NCBI RefSeq assembly: GCF_000772535.1
Contig: NZ_JSUM01000011.1
Coordinates: 1-64,000, forward strand
Origin: Chelonobacter oris
Lineage (GTDB): Bacteria; Pseudomonadota; Gammaproteobacteria; Enterobacterales; Pasteurellaceae
DNA: 64,000 bases
Direction of reading: 5' to 3'
Below, piece after piece: positions 1 to 15,176 of the stretch. Each line of letters starts with the position of its first letter. Positions within the stretch are counted from its first letter, which is position 1. The translations under genes were made by a program, and so were the position numbers. Under the pieces are notes generated by a model, which was given only the letters and a program-made list of their open reading frames with translations, was not told the origin of the DNA and did not search any database.

Positions 1-292
1 AGACGTCAATACTAAATCAGTCTATTTTTTAATCCTAAAAAAATAAAAACTTATTTGTAAAGTCGTTTGTGAAAATAAATATTGCTTGATAAAATCCGCA
101 AACCTTAATTTTAGGTCTATTAACAATGACGAAATTAAGTAACAAGCTTCACTTTGTAATATATTAAAAACGTTCATCAAGAAATATTCAGAGAATCGAA
201 TGAATATGATTACAAAAGCGGAGTAAAAAATATACTTTATTTATGGCATAAATAAGGTGATTTTAAAATATATCTTATAAGGAATTAAACCC
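1..292. other. AT-rich region upstream of the adhesin gene
   Basis: No convincing gene is seen here. The stretch is very AT-rich compared with the rest of the window and presumably carries the adhesin promoter, but no box pair stands out enough to name. A ribosome binding site AAGGA lies at 279-283, nine bases before the ATG at 293. The gene to the left is outside the window. Confidence 0.5.
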
Positions 293-5692
<5,400 letters not shown>

Positions 5693-5708
5693 TTCCGTCA
5701 TAACCAAA

Positions 5709-5728
5709 CCGCACCGACAACGGTGCGG
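5709..5728 (+). other. Hairpin between adhesin and TpgA-like gene
   Basis: A perfect 8-bp stem, CCGCACCG / CGGTGCGG, with a 4-base loop lies 16 bases after the adhesin stop. No T-run follows, so it is unlikely to be a full terminator. It may protect or process the adhesin mRNA 3' end and lower transcription into the downstream lipoprotein gene. Function is inferred only. Confidence 0.5.
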
Positions 5729-5757
5729 CTCTTACCTAATTTAAGAAGGAAAAAAAC

Positions 5758-6513
5758 GTGAAATTAAGCAAATACATTTTATCCGTTGCCGCAATCGCAA
5801 CCCTGACCGCCTGCGGAAACTTGAGTAATGTCACAAAAGAAGGGACGACCGACAACCCGGTCTGGCCGGAAATTGAAGATGCCGGCGTAAACTTCAGCGG
5901 TTCGCAATACGGCATTTGGCCTAACTGGGACAATGTCCGCATGATTGAAAAAGGCATGAACAAGGATCAATTATATTATCTGATTGGTCGTCCGCATCAC
6001 GCCGAAGGACTGTTCGCCGTACGTGAATGGAATTATGTTTTTAATTACCGTGAAAACGGCGAACACAAAATCTGCCAATACAAAGTGCTGTTTGATACCG
6101 ACATGAACGCACAATCTTTCTTCTGGCTGCCGGAAGGCTGCGGCAAACAAAACAATCCTTATGAACTGTCAGGAGATTTTCTGTTTGACTTTGATTCCGC
6201 CAATCTAAGCGATAACGGTCGTAACGTGCTTAACCAAGTTGCCGCCGAATTAAAAACCAAGCAGGCAAACAGCATCACCATTGAAGGATTTACCGATCGT
6301 TTGGGCAGCGACAGCTATAATTTAGCCCTTTCGCAACGCCGTGCCGAAACCGTAAAAGGCTATCTGGTGGGACAAGGTCTGTCTGCCGCCATGATTAACG
6401 CTATCGGCCGTGGTGAAGCGGAGCAAGTCAAAGCCTGCAACGATATCGAGGGAGACGCATTGAAAGAGTGCCTGCGCCCAAACCGTCGTGTTGTGATCAG
6501 CAGCGCACAATAA
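5758..6513 (+). CDS. TpgA-like lipoprotein, BamE-like plus OmpA-like domains
   Basis: This 251-residue protein starts at GTG after a run of A and AAGGA. The signal peptide ends in a lipobox (LTAC, lipidated Cys19). Residues about 50-135 resemble the SmpA/OmlA (BamE) fold; residues about 137-251 are an OmpA-like peptidoglycan-binding domain with FDFDSANLSDNG, TDRLGSDSYN and the RRAETV helix. The same two-domain plan is known for TpgA, encoded next to the AtaA trimeric autotransporter of Acinetobacter and needed for its stable surface display. Position 65 bp behind the adhesin makes a dedicated helper role likely. It is also a general OmpA-family lipoprotein by annotation standards. No USS is present. 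Confidence 0.85.
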   Translation: MKLSKYILSVAAIATLTACGNLSNVTKEGTTDNPVWPEIEDAGVNFSGSQYGIWPNWDNVRMIEKGMNKDQLYYLIGRPHHAEGLFAVREWNYVFNYRENGEHKICQYKVLFDTDMNAQSFFWLPEGCGKQNNPYELSGDFLFDFDSANLSDNGRNVLNQVAAELKTKQANSITIEGFTDRLGSDSYNLALSQRRAETVKGYLVGQGLSAAMINAIGRGEAEQVKACNDIEGDALKECLRPNRRVVISSAQ

Positions 6514-6530
6514 CCAACTGATATTTATTA

Positions 6531-6571
6531 AAAAACCGCACTTTGCTTGTAACACAAAGTGCGGTTTTTTT
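6531..6571. terminator. Bidirectional terminator made of a USS pair
   Basis: Two inverted USS copies, AAACCGCACTTTG and CAAAGTGCGGTTT, are separated by nine bases and flanked by A and T runs. They lie between the convergent lipoprotein gene and amtB and can end transcription from both sides. These are the first USS copies in the window. Confidence 0.9.
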
Positions 6572-6590
6572 GATGCTTAGTTTATCAGCA

Positions 6591-7892
6591 TTATTCTACA
6601 CGTTCACCGTGCAGTACCACATCCAACCCTTGGCGTTCTTCGTCTTTTTCCACCCGCAAGCCGGTGATTTTATCCACGATAAACAGTAAGATTGCACTGC
6701 CGACGGCGCTATAGGCGATTGTAATCAATACGCTTTGCACCTGTACCCAGATACTGGCGCCGCCACCGGTAATGTCGGTCGAAACAAATACGCCGGTTAG
6801 AATCGCACCGATGATGCCGCCGATGCCGTGAATCCCGAAAGCATCTAAAGAATCGTCATAACCTAACCAGTATTTCAGTTTGGTTGCGCCCCAAAAACAG
6901 ATCACACCGGAAATCAAACCGATAGCAACCGCACTTTGCACACTGACAAAACCGGCCGCCGGCGTGATGGCAACCAAGCCGGCGATCGCACCGGACGCCA
7001 GACCCAACGCCGACGGTTTATGCCCGAACAGGCGCTCGGTTAAAATCCAAGCCAGTGCAGCGGAAGCCGTCGCAACTTGGGTTGTCGCCATCGCCATACC
7101 GGCACGGCCGTCCGCCGCCAGCGCTGAACCGGCGTTAAAGCCGAACCAACCGATCCATAGCATAGACATACCAATCAAGGTTAATACCAAGTTATGCGGC
7201 GGCATCGCTTCTTTACCGTAGCCGATACGTTTTCCCAGCATAATCGCCCCGACTAAACCGGCAATACCGGCATTGATATGGATAACCGTACCGCCGGCAT
7301 AATCCAATACGCCGTCTGCCGCCAACCAGCCGTCCGGCCCCCAGACCCAGTGTGCGGTCGGTACATAAATCAGCAATGACCATAAACCGGTGAACAATAA
7401 AATCGCTGAGAATTTAATCCGCTCCGCAAAGGCGCCGGTGATAATCGCCGCCGCAATAATGGCGAATGCCATTTGGAACAGCATGAATACCGATTCGGGA
7501 ATCGTACCCGCCCCCGGGAAAATCGTCAGTTGTTCACTTTCGGTAAAGACGTTCAGCCCGCTTAAAAAGAAACGTTCAGTGCCGCCGATAAAACCGTTAT
7601 TCGAGGTAAATGCCAGACTGTAGCCGAAGCAGATCCATAACAACGAAATCAAACAGGCAACGGCAATACTTTGTACCATTGTCGCCAATACGTTTTTCTT
7701 GCGTACCATGCCGGCATAAAATAATGCCAGCCCCGGCAACGTCATAAATAATACCAACAGCGCCGATACCATCACCCATGCCGTGTCGCCTGCGCTGATT
7801 TCCGACATCGGGCGTACCCAATCCGCTGTTTCCGCCGCCAAGGTTGCGGTAGGCGCAAGCAATGCTCCCAGAGTCAAAAGTTGTCTTTTCAT
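6591..7892 (-). CDS. amtB: Ammonium transporter AmtB
   Basis: AmtB is a trimeric inner-membrane channel for ammonium. The 433-residue protein has a cleavable signal peptide (ending near TLAAE) and eleven predicted membrane segments. The pore residues of the family are visible: Asp and the first His in LDYAGGTVIHINAG, and the second His in DAFGIHGIGG. The start was set at the ATG at 7892 because AGGTGAG precedes it; the open frame extends further upstream without a ribosome site. It follows glnK by 58 bp, the usual glnK-amtB order, so flux is expected to be gated by GlnK. Confidence 0.96.
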   Translation of the reverse strand: MKRQLLTLGALLAPTATLAAETADWVRPMSEISAGDTAWVMVSALLVLFMTLPGLALFYAGMVRKKNVLATMVQSIAVACLISLLWICFGYSLAFTSNNGFIGGTERFFLSGLNVFTESEQLTIFPGAGTIPESVFMLFQMAFAIIAAAIITGAFAERIKFSAILLFTGLWSLLIYVPTAHWVWGPDGWLAADGVLDYAGGTVIHINAGIAGLVGAIMLGKRIGYGKEAMPPHNLVLTLIGMSMLWIGWFGFNAGSALAADGRAGMAMATTQVATASAALAWILTERLFGHKPSALGLASGAIAGLVAITPAAGFVSVQSAVAIGLISGVICFWGATKLKYWLGYDDSLDAFGIHGIGGIIGAILTGVFVSTDITGGGASIWVQVQSVLITIAYSAVGSAILLFIVDKITGLRVEKDEERQGLDVVLHGERVE

Positions 7893-7950
7893 CTTCTCAC
7901 CTATAAGTTGTTCCGAGTTTAAAATTAAATCAAAAATAAAAAGTGACGGC

Positions 7951-8376
<426 letters not shown>

Positions 8377-8448
8377 TTTGCTTTCCGAGATAAACATCAA
8401 AAATAAAAGTCAAAAATAAAAAAGTACTGCTGATTATAAAAATTAAAA

Positions 8449-9441
8449 TTACAAAATGTTGTCGTACTGCTCCATGATTCGCTTCGGCCATACGCTGGAT
8501 TGTACTTGTCCGATGTGTTGTTTGTGCAATAACAACATTGCCAGACGGGATTGCCCGATACCGCCGCCGATAGACTGCGGCAATTTACCGTTTAACAGAT
8601 CCTGATGCCATGCAAATTCCGCGCGTTCCTCGTTGCCGGCGATAGCCAACTGGCGACGCAGTGCGGTTTCATCAACCCGAATACCCATTGACGACAGCTC
8701 AAATGCCGATTCCAACACCGGATTCCAAACCAGAATATCGCCGTTCAACCCTTTGTATTCGCCTTCACTCGGCGTAGTCCAGTCATCATAGTCCGGCGCC
8801 CGACCATCATGCGGTTTACCGTCCGACAACTCGCCGCCGATTCCGATTAAAAATACGGCACCGTATTCTTTGCATACCGCACTTTCACGCGCTTTTCCGC
8901 TCAAATCCGGGTAGCGACGTACCAAATCTTCACTGTGGATAAAAGTGATTTCCGGCGGCAAGAAACTTTTGATCCCGAACTGCACCTCTACCATTTGTTC
9001 CGTTTCTTTGATGGCCGTATAAATCGATCTGACCGTTTCTTTCAGATACGCCAGATTGCGGGAGCCTTGCGGAATCACACGCTCCCAGTCCCATTGGTCA
9101 ACAAAAACGGAATGGGTTTGATCCAGACTGTCCTCGTCGGGACGCAGTGCGATCATGTTGACAAACAGACCTTCGTTCGGCTGAAAATCAAATCTGCCCA
9201 AGGTGTGTCGTTTCCATTTTGCCAAAGAATGCACGACTTCAAAACGAACGCCGTGAATTTCACGAATATTGACCTGTACCGCATTTTCTACGCCGGACAG
9301 GTTATCCTGCATACCGTTTCCGACTTGGCTTAACAATGGGCCTTGCACTTCAACGATTTTCAAATGCTCTTTCAACATCTGGGTAAACGTATTTTTAACA
9401 AAACTGATTTCTTGTTGTTGTAAAATAAATGAGTTTTTCAT
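8449..9441 (-). CDS. asnA: Aspartate-ammonia ligase (asparagine synthetase A)
   Basis: AsnA makes asparagine from aspartate, ammonia and ATP in the cytoplasm. At 330 residues it has exactly the length of the E. coli enzyme. The start at 9441 gives the family N-terminus with QEISFVK; the open frame extends upstream but without support. Family signatures include [23 protein letters not shown] and the C-terminal GGGIGQSR motif. It is divergent from asnC, its usual regulator, across a 190-bp AT-rich region. It lies upstream of glnK-amtB, so ammonia uptake, its control and ammonia-dependent asparagine synthesis are grouped. Confidence 0.97.
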   Translation of the reverse strand: MKNSFILQQQEISFVKNTFTQMLKEHLKIVEVQGPLLSQVGNGMQDNLSGVENAVQVNIREIHGVRFEVVHSLAKWKRHTLGRFDFQPNEGLFVNMIALRPDEDSLDQTHSVFVDQWDWERVIPQGSRNLAYLKETVRSIYTAIKETEQMVEVQFGIKSFLPPEITFIHSEDLVRRYPDLSGKARESAVCKEYGAVFLIGIGGELSDGKPHDGRAPDYDDWTTPSEGEYKGLNGDILVWNPVLESAFELSSMGIRVDETALRRQLAIAGNEERAEFAWHQDLLNGKLPQSIGGGIGQSRLAMLLLHKQHIGQVQSSVWPKRIMEQYDNIL

Positions 9442-9631
9442 AATTTTTCTGTTCTTTTTAAAAGGGTTTTCTGGGATTATTAAATAAAAAGCGGGTTTAA
9501 CCTCGTTTTTGTGCATTATTCAACAAACAAACAAAAATTTCCAATACTTTTTTAATTTTTTTTGATAATATGCCTCCATCAATCAATTTAATTGTGATTT
9601 CTTTGAAAAAAAACTAAAGTTGGAGAGGCTT
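9442..9631. promoter_or_regulatory. asnA/asnC divergent control region
   Basis: This AT-rich intergenic region must hold the divergent promoters. TGATAATAT at 9563-9571 is a plausible -10 for asnC. GGAG at 9622-9625 is the asnC ribosome site. AsnC is known to control asnA in E. coli and probably binds here; no specific operator was resolved. Confidence 0.5.
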
Positions 9632-10105
9632 ATGCAACAGGTTACTCAACATGTCGCTCAAATAGATGCGCTGGATCAGCAAATTCTGCGGGTCTTGACC
9701 AAAGATGCCCGTACCCCTTATGCCGAAATGGCAAAAAAATTCGGTGTCAGCCCCGGAACCATTCATGTCCGGGTCGAGAAAATGCGTCAATCCGGTGTTA
9801 TCGAAGGCACCAAAGTGCGGATCAATGAACGCAAGCTGGGCTACGATGTCTGTTGTTTTATCGGCATCATTTTGAAAAGCGCCAAAGACTACGATGCGGT
9901 CATCACAAAACTGCAAACCTTCGATGAAGTGGTGGAAGCCTACTACACTACCGGCAATTATTCGATTTTTATCAAGGTGATGACGCACACGATCGAAGAG
10001 CTGCACTCTGTGCTGGCAACTAAAATTCAACTGATTGATGAGATCCAGTCCACAGAAACGCTAATTTCCATGCAAAATCCGATACTGCGTGATATAAATC
10101 CGTAA
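9632..10105 (+). CDS. asnC: Transcriptional regulator AsnC (Lrp/AsnC family)
   Basis: AsnC senses asparagine and activates asnA when it is scarce. Residues about 7-65 form the winged HTH (AEMAKKFGVSPGTIHVRVEK); the rest is the RAM ligand-binding domain, with GYDVCCFIGIILKSAKDY and YYTTGNYSIFIKV very close to E. coli AsnC. The start was placed at the ATG at 9632, six bases after GGAG; a TTG at 9620 is in frame but overlaps that site. The divergent layout with asnA is the family standard. Confidence 0.95.
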   Translation: MQQVTQHVAQIDALDQQILRVLTKDARTPYAEMAKKFGVSPGTIHVRVEKMRQSGVIEGTKVRINERKLGYDVCCFIGIILKSAKDYDAVITKLQTFDEVVEAYYTTGNYSIFIKVMTHTIEELHSVLATKIQLIDEIQSTETLISMQNPILRDINP

Positions 10106-10169
10106 TCGTTTGGCGTAAAATGTCTCTTTTTTATAATGATGTAATAAATATAATAACAAGGAGATGTTT

Positions 10170-10925
10170 ATGGCAGATGTATTTCATTTAGGTTTAACCA
10201 AAGCAGATTTGGAAGGCGCAACGGTTGCGATCACGCCGGGCGATCCTGCTCGGGTAGAACGCATTGCCAAATTGATGGATACCCCGAAATTCTTGGTTTC
10301 AACCCGTGAGTTCACCTCATGGTTAGGCTATGTTGACGGCAAGCCGATTGTGGTGTGTTCGACCGGTATCGGCGGGCCGTCGGTTTCAATTGCGGTGGAA
10401 GAGCTGGCGCAATTGGGTGTGCGTACTTTCCTGCGAATCGGTACTACCGGCGCCATTCAGCCGCACATTAATGTCGGCGATATTTTAGTAACCACCGGTG
10501 CGGTTCGTCTGGACGGCGCCAGCCAACATTTTGCTCCGCTCGAATACCCTGCAGTGGCTGATTTCCATTGCACTTCAACCCTCTACCAAGTAGCGCAACA
10601 AAGCGGCGAAACCACTTATGTCGGTATCACCGCCTCGTCCGATACTTTCTATCCGGGGCAAGAGCGGTATGACACCTACAGCGGCCATATCTGCCGTCGC
10701 TTCAGCGGTTCACTGAAAGAGTGGCAACAGCTTAACGTGATGAATTTTGAAATGGAATCGGCGACCTTATTCACCATGTGTTCCGCATTGGGCTTAAAAG
10801 CGGGTATGATTTCAGCCGTGATTGTAAACCGTACCCAACAAGAGATCCCGAATGAAAGCACGATTAAAGCGGCTGAAGGCAAAGCGGTGGCATTAGTGGT
10901 CAAAGCGGCCGGCTTACTCGCCTGA
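10170..10925 (+). CDS. udp: Uridine phosphorylase
   Basis: Udp splits uridine with phosphate into uracil and ribose-1-phosphate for pyrimidine salvage. The 251-residue sequence matches E. coli Udp through its length, with [44 protein letters not shown] and NFEMESATL at the expected places. AAGGAG at 10158-10163 fits the ATG at 10170; an ATG at 10164 directly abuts that site and is less likely. The gene ends in a strong terminator. Confidence 0.97.
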   Translation: MADVFHLGLTKADLEGATVAITPGDPARVERIAKLMDTPKFLVSTREFTSWLGYVDGKPIVVCSTGIGGPSVSIAVEELAQLGVRTFLRIGTTGAIQPHINVGDILVTTGAVRLDGASQHFAPLEYPAVADFHCTSTLYQVAQQSGETTYVGITASSDTFYPGQERYDTYSGHICRRFSGSLKEWQQLNVMNFEMESATLFTMCSALGLKAGMISAVIVNRTQQEIPNESTIKAAEGKAVALVVKAAGLLA

Positions 10926-10942
10926 CCGCTTTTATCATAAAC

Positions 10943-10979
10943 AAAATCCCGTTTGCACATGGTGATAACGGGATTTTTT
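10943..10979 (+). terminator. Rho-independent terminator after udp
   Basis: The stem AAAATCCCGTT / AACGGGATTTT with a following T-run lies 18 bases past the udp stop. It also runs to the stop codon of the convergent YdcH-family gene and may serve both. Confidence 0.9.
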
Positions 10980-11199
10980 ACGGCTGTTGTACCGCACTTT
11001 TCAAGATCACGTACAACTCGTCTTTCAAACGCAACTTCTCTTTTTTCAGATTCTCCACCTCGGTGTGCGTACCCAGTTCGATATTACTCTCAATTGCGGC
11101 AATTTTATGGTCCAATTCATTGTGCTTGTCAAACAAACGGGCAAAATGCGCATCTTCCGATTTCAATCGGCTGATCAGCTCACGGTATTCAGGAAACAT
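10978..11199 (-). CDS. ydcH: YdcH family protein (DUF465)
   Basis: A 73-residue, highly charged helical protein. The start MFPEYRELISRLK and the FDKHNELDHKI segment are nearly the same as E. coli YdcH. It is predicted to fold as an antiparallel coiled coil. No biochemical function is established for the family. It is transcribed toward udp, and its stop overlaps the udp terminator. Confidence 0.9.
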   Translation of the reverse strand: MFPEYRELISRLKSEDAHFARLFDKHNELDHKIAAIESNIELGTHTEVENLKKEKLRLKDELYVILKSAVQQP

Positions 11200-11292
11200 G
11201 GTAAACTCCTTGTTGATTATTAAGGGAACTTTCTTCCTTATTCTATCATCGTTCGATAAACCGAATTCAGCGCCAGCTCACAAAAGCGGCGT

Positions 11293-11784
11293 TCATATTG
11301 ATTTAATTTCGCTAACGTGATTATCATTTTTTACCGTCGTCTTGATTTGCTGCAATAATTGTTCACAGCAACGATCCAACAAGTGATAGGTTTGCGCAAA
11401 ATTATCGCTGTACCACGGATCGGGAATATGATCAAACCCCAGATCGGCAACCAAATCGGTAATTTTGCTGATTTTTTCCTGCTTGCCGAACAGCCTCTGC
11501 AAATCCGACAAGTTGCTGTCGTCCATAGCAAACAGGTAATCAAATTCATTCAAATCGTTTTTTCGTAGCTTACGGCTGACAAAACCTCGGGGATCAATCC
11601 CGTTCTGTCGTAACATTTTTGCCGTACCGCAGTGCATATCTTCACCGTCATGATAGCCTGCCGTCCCGGCGCTGTCGGTCGCTACCCTAGCCTGTAATCC
11701 GGCTTGCGCAATCTTATGGCGCAGAATATATTCCGCCATCGGTGAACGGCAGATATTTCCCAAGCAGACGAATAAAATTTTCAC
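11293..11784 (-). CDS. Low molecular weight protein-tyrosine phosphatase
   Basis: The protein has the P-loop CLGNICRS at residues 7-14 (nucleophile Cys7, Arg13) and the general-acid loop DPWY, both diagnostic of the family. Length (163 residues) is normal. Family members dephosphorylate tyrosine kinases of capsule or stress control; no capsule or Wzc-like gene is near, so the substrate is unknown. The gene stands alone between the YdcH-family gene and eda. Confidence 0.93.
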   Translation of the reverse strand: MKILFVCLGNICRSPMAEYILRHKIAQAGLQARVATDSAGTAGYHDGEDMHCGTAKMLRQNGIDPRGFVSRKLRKNDLNEFDYLFAMDDSNLSDLQRLFGKQEKISKITDLVADLGFDHIPDPWYSDNFAQTYHLLDRCCEQLLQQIKTTVKNDNHVSEIKSI

Positions 11785-11852
11785 GCTATTTCCTTGCGCA
11801 TATCAAAAAGCATGGCACTGTGATCAGCGCCCGTATTGCGATGGATTTTCCG

Positions 11853-12500
11853 CTATCGACGCAGTCCGGCGACAAATGCGACAGCCTCTTTGCTCAGACG
11901 GGTGACTTCCTCCCAATTGCCTGCGGCAATCGCCTCATTCGGCAGCATCCAAGAGCCGCCAACGGTAGCCACGCAATCCAGCGCCAGATATTGCGCTACA
12001 TTTTTCAGACCGATACCGCCGGTCGGACAGAATGTCAGCTGCGGCAAAGGCGCCGAAATCGCTTTCAGTGCGGACGCACCGCCGTTGGCTTCCGCCGGAA
12101 AGAATTTCAAATGGTCATAACCTAATTCAAGTGCGGTCATCATTTCGGAAGGCGTCGATGTTCCGGGCATAAGCGGCACATCGCCTTGCACCGCATGTTT
12201 CAACAGCGAAACCGTCGCCCCCGGTGAAATAATAAATTTGGCGCCGGCATCTCGTGCCGCATCATATTGTTGCGGCGAAATCACCGTTCCCGCCCCGACC
12301 AACGCTTCAGGCATCGCCTGACTGATAAGCCTGATCGCATCAAGCGCAGCACCGCTGCGCAAGGTAATTTCAAACACATTAATTCCGCCGGCCGACAACG
12401 CCTGTGCCATCGGCAAGGCATCGTCCAAATTTTTAATCACCATCACCGGCACCACCGGTGACGCGGCAAAAACCGCACTTGGCTGTAAACTCCACTGCAT
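11853..12500 (-). CDS. eda: KDPG/KHG aldolase
   Basis: Eda cleaves 2-keto-3-deoxy-6-phosphogluconate to pyruvate and glyceraldehyde-3-phosphate, the last step of Entner-Doudoroff and uronate breakdown. The Schiff-base lysine is in HLKFFPAEANGG, the catalytic Glu in FEITLRSGAA, and the phosphate site in CPTGGIG. Start at 12500 (215 residues) is favoured because AAGGA sits eight bases before it; an in-frame GTG lies two codons upstream. No edd or uronate gene is adjacent, so the supplying pathway is elsewhere. A CRP-like site lies about 130 bp upstream. Confidence 0.96.
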   Translation of the reverse strand: MQWSLQPSAVFAASPVVPVMVIKNLDDALPMAQALSAGGINVFEITLRSGAALDAIRLISQAMPEALVGAGTVISPQQYDAARDAGAKFIISPGATVSLLKHAVQGDVPLMPGTSTPSEMMTALELGYDHLKFFPAEANGGASALKAISAPLPQLTFCPTGGIGLKNVAQYLALDCVATVGGSWMLPNEAIAAGNWEEVTRLSKEAVAFVAGLRR

Positions 12501-12628
12501 GATCACTATCCTTATCGGTTAAATAGAAAAACAGAAACGTCTCCACATGAAGAACGACTGTGTTAAAGATAACAAATTCTTACCGTGCTGTCGCACGGCT
12601 GCGGGTGCAAAGTGCGGTTTATCCGGCA

Positions 12629-12650
12629 AAATGTGATCACGATCACGGCA
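12629..12650. promoter_or_regulatory. CRP-like palindrome upstream of eda
   Basis: TGTGATCACGATCACG at 12632-12647 fits the CRP consensus TGTGA-N6-TCACA except for the last base. It is in the gap between the eda start and the nlpD terminator, so it would act on eda. A crp gene is at 28347. Distance to the start, about 130 bp, is on the long side for direct activation. Confidence 0.55.
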
Positions 12651-12674
12651 AGTATTATCATCGCAGCCAATAAC

Positions 12675-12703
12675 ACAAACGGGCAGAAAATCTGCCCGTT
12701 TGT
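12675..12703 (-). terminator. Terminator after nlpD operon
   Basis: A perfect 13-bp stem, ACAAACGGGCAGA / TCTGCCCGTTTGT, with a 3-base loop lies 17 bases past the nlpD stop. It marks the end of the ftsB-nlpD block, where rpoS would follow in Enterobacteria. The T-run is short. Confidence 0.8.
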
Positions 12704-12719
12704 CGCGTCGCCCGTCAAC

Positions 12720-13943
12720 TTAACGTGACGGTAAATACCGTGTCGGATCAACGGATTTCCCTTTGAAACGGATTTCAAAATGTAACTTGACCGAATTGGT
12801 GCCCGAGCTGCCCATTTTGGCAATTTGCTGACCGGCACTCACCTCTTGCTGATCTTTAACCAAAATACTTTCGTTATGGGCATAAGCGCTGAGGAAATCA
12901 TCATTATGTTTGATGATAATCAGGTTACCGTAGCCGCGTAACGCATTGCCGGCATACACCACTCGTCCGGCGGCGGCAGCATTAACCGCCTGTCCGCGCG
13001 ATCCGGAAATATCCAATCCTTTGTTACCGCCGTCTGCGGAAGAAAAGCCTTGAATCACCTTGCCGCCGGTCGGCCAACGCCAACTGATAGCCGAGTTGAC
13101 CGCACTTGGCGGAGTGACAGCCGCCGTAGCCGCTGCCGTTGCGGCGGTTGCCGTGATCGTTTGTTGCGCCTGTTGCTGCGCCATGGTTGCCGCATTACCT
13201 GCGGACGCTTTCACCGGTCCGGTGATAGTGCCGTCAGAACCGTATTGTGTGTTATTCGGTCCCGGCGTATAGGTTACTGCCGGCGGTGTCGGCACTGTCG
13301 GTGCTGTGGCGGTGGCGGCTGTTGCAGCGGCCGATGCCGCCGTTGCCGTCGCAACCCCGTTACTTGCGCCTGCATTACCGGAACCGATTTGCAGTACTTG
13401 CCCGACCCGCAGATTATACGGCTCGCTCATATTGTTTTTTGCCGCCAAATCCGCCACGTCCAGCCCGGAAATATAGGCAATCAGGAACATGGTGTCGCCT
13501 TTGCGCACCGTATAGGTTTCGCCTTTATAGAATCCTTTGTCGATTTGATTATAAATCGGTGCATTGGTCGTGGTGTCGCGCGGAATACTGAAATCCTGTG
13601 AAACATTATTGGTACGGGTTTGGCTGGTTGCCGTCGGCGCCGCTTGCTGCACCTGTCCTATCGGCTGCTGTACCGCACTTTGCACGTTTTGCTGCACTTG
13701 TTGTGCCTGTCCGATCGGCTGTTGCACCGCCTGCTGTACGCTCATGTTTGCCGGCATACTCTGCTGCTGAATTTCAGGCTGCCAACTGCCGCCGCTTGCG
13801 CCGCTGGTTTCAACCGGCTGCATAATCCCCGGCGATAGGTTGCCGTCGGCACTTTGCACCGGCGCACCGCCGGAACTGGTACAGCCGCTGATCACGGCAA
13901 GGGCAAGTGCGGTGGCAGGAAAGAAGAACAGTTTACTTTTCAT
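12720..13943 (-). CDS. nlpD: Outer-membrane lipoprotein NlpD/LppB, LytM amidase activator
   Basis: The signal peptide ends in a lipobox (VISGC, about Cys21). A Gln/Ala-rich linker with repeated QQPIGQ-type units follows, then a LysM domain ([14 protein letters not shown] to [10 protein letters not shown]), a second Ala/Thr/Pro-rich linker and a C-terminal LytM/M23 domain. The metal-binding residues of active M23 peptidases are not conserved (KGLDISG where an HxxxD would be), matching NlpD proteins that activate the AmiC amidase in septal cell-wall splitting instead of cutting peptidoglycan. In Haemophilus the orthologue is called LppB. It is the last gene of the operon. Confidence 0.93.
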   Translation of the reverse strand: MKSKLFFFPATALALAVISGCTSSGGAPVQSADGNLSPGIMQPVETSGASGGSWQPEIQQQSMPANMSVQQAVQQPIGQAQQVQQNVQSAVQQPIGQVQQAAPTATSQTRTNNVSQDFSIPRDTTTNAPIYNQIDKGFYKGETYTVRKGDTMFLIAYISGLDVADLAAKNNMSEPYNLRVGQVLQIGSGNAGASNGVATATAASAAATAATATAPTVPTPPAVTYTPGPNNTQYGSDGTITGPVKASAGNAATMAQQQAQQTITATAATAAATAAVTPPSAVNSAISWRWPTGGKVIQGFSSADGGNKGLDISGSRGQAVNAAAAGRVVYAGNALRGYGNLIIIKHNDDFLSAYAHNESILVKDQQEVSAGQQIAKMGSSGTNSVKLHFEIRFKGKSVDPTRYLPSR

Positions 13944-13974
13944 GTTTGAATCCTTGACTTTGAATAACGTAAGA

Positions 13975-14550
13975 CTAACGTAAAATAAAATAGGCGATAA
14001 CGGCTAAGACTACCACGCTCCAGCCGATCACTTCAATAGAACGGCGTAACTTGGCCTCAACTTTCGGGCCGCCCCAAGCCGATAATTTCGCCACCAGAAT
14101 AAATCTCGCCGCCCGTGAAATAAATGCAGTGAGTGCAAAAGGCAGCAACGCCATATGCAGCAAGCCGCCGGCGATGGTAAACACTTTATACGGGATCGGT
14201 GAAAAACCGGCGACAAACAGCACTAAAATCCCCCACTGATGAAACCAGATCGTGACTTGCTCCAGTTTGTCCTGATAGCCGAATTGCACGATATAGTGTT
14301 GTACGAAATCAAACGCATAGTAGCCGACAGCATAACCGACCAAGCCGCCCAACATCGAAGCCAGTGCGGTGAAAAGTGCATATTTCAGTGCTTTTTGCGG
14401 ATTGTTCATCGACATCGGAATCAACATCACATCGGGCGGAATCGGAAAGAAAATCGCCTCAATAAAACTGACGAAAGCCAACCAGTACACCGCCAAATGG
14501 TGGCGCGACCAACGCATGGTCCAGTCATACATTTTTCCAAAAATTTTCAT
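13975..14550 (-). CDS. yqaA: YqaA family (DedA-like) inner-membrane protein
   Basis: A 191-residue protein with about four to five hydrophobic segments and the SNARE-associated/DedA signatures: an acidic residue in [16 protein letters not shown], and the [14 protein letters not shown] hairpin. DedA-superfamily members act in lipid-carrier flipping and membrane homeostasis; YqaA itself is poorly characterised. Its start overlaps the pcm stop by four bases (ATGA), so translation is coupled. This gene is inserted between pcm and nlpD compared with the E. coli order. Confidence 0.88.
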   Translation of the reverse strand: MKIFGKMYDWTMRWSRHHLAVYWLAFVSFIEAIFFPIPPDVMLIPMSMNNPQKALKYALFTALASMLGGLVGYAVGYYAFDFVQHYIVQFGYQDKLEQVTIWFHQWGILVLFVAGFSPIPYKVFTIAGGLLHMALLPFALTAFISRAARFILVAKLSAWGGPKVEAKLRRSIEVIGWSVVVLAVIAYFILR

Positions 14551-15173
14551 TGCAGCGCTCCTGCCACTAACGGTACGAATTTAACATCTTCGATTTTTTC
14601 CACGCGGTATTTATCGCCGACCCGTGTGATCAATTGTAATACTTGGTTTACTTCTCCCACCGGAATCACCAAACGGCCGCCGTCTTTTAATTGTTGCAGT
14701 AAGTCAATCGGCATACTGTCGGCGGCGGCGGTGACGATAATCGCATCAAACGGGGCTTTGGCCGCCCAGCCTTCCCAGCCGTCCGCATGACGCAACTGAA
14801 CATTGTGCAATTCCAGTTTTTTCAGGCGGTGAATCGCTTGCCATTGTAATTTCTTAATACGCTCTACGCTATAAACCTGACGGCACAGTTTCGCCAAAAG
14901 TGCGGTTTGATAACCGCTGCCGGTGCCGATTTCCAACACCGTATCCTCCGCCGTCGGCTGCAACAACTCGGTCATTTTAGCGACAATATAGGGTTGAGAC
15001 AGGGTTTGTCCCTCCCCGATTGGAATCGCCATATTTTCATAACAACGACGGGTAAACGCTTCCTGCACAAAAAAAGTTCGCGGCAGTTCATAAATAGCCT
15101 GCAACACGGCTTCATTACGAATACCCTGTTCGTGCAGGCGCTGTACCAAACGGCGTTGTTCCGCTTTAGACAT
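14547..15173 (-). CDS. pcm: Protein-L-isoaspartate O-methyltransferase
   Basis: Pcm methylates isoaspartyl residues to start repair of aged proteins, using SAM. The SAM motif [13 protein letters not shown], the preceding [13 protein letters not shown] and the C-terminal VKFVPLVAG are all present in a normal-length chain (208 residues). It sits between surE (3-bp gap) and yqaA (4-bp overlap), in the same order as surE-pcm-nlpD in E. coli. Confidence 0.96.
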   Translation of the reverse strand: MSKAEQRRLVQRLHEQGIRNEAVLQAIYELPRTFFVQEAFTRRCYENMAIPIGEGQTLSQPYIVAKMTELLQPTAEDTVLEIGTGSGYQTALLAKLCRQVYSVERIKKLQWQAIHRLKKLELHNVQLRHADGWEGWAAKAPFDAIIVTAAADSMPIDLLQQLKDGGRLVIPVGEVNQVLQLITRVGDKYRVEKIEDVKFVPLVAGALQ

Positions 15174-15176
15174 AGT

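Noticed and set aside
13600-13800. Repeats in nlpD encoding QQPIGQ-type units as a possible variable tract
   Set aside because: The units are imperfect, and this is the usual low-complexity linker of NlpD/LppB.
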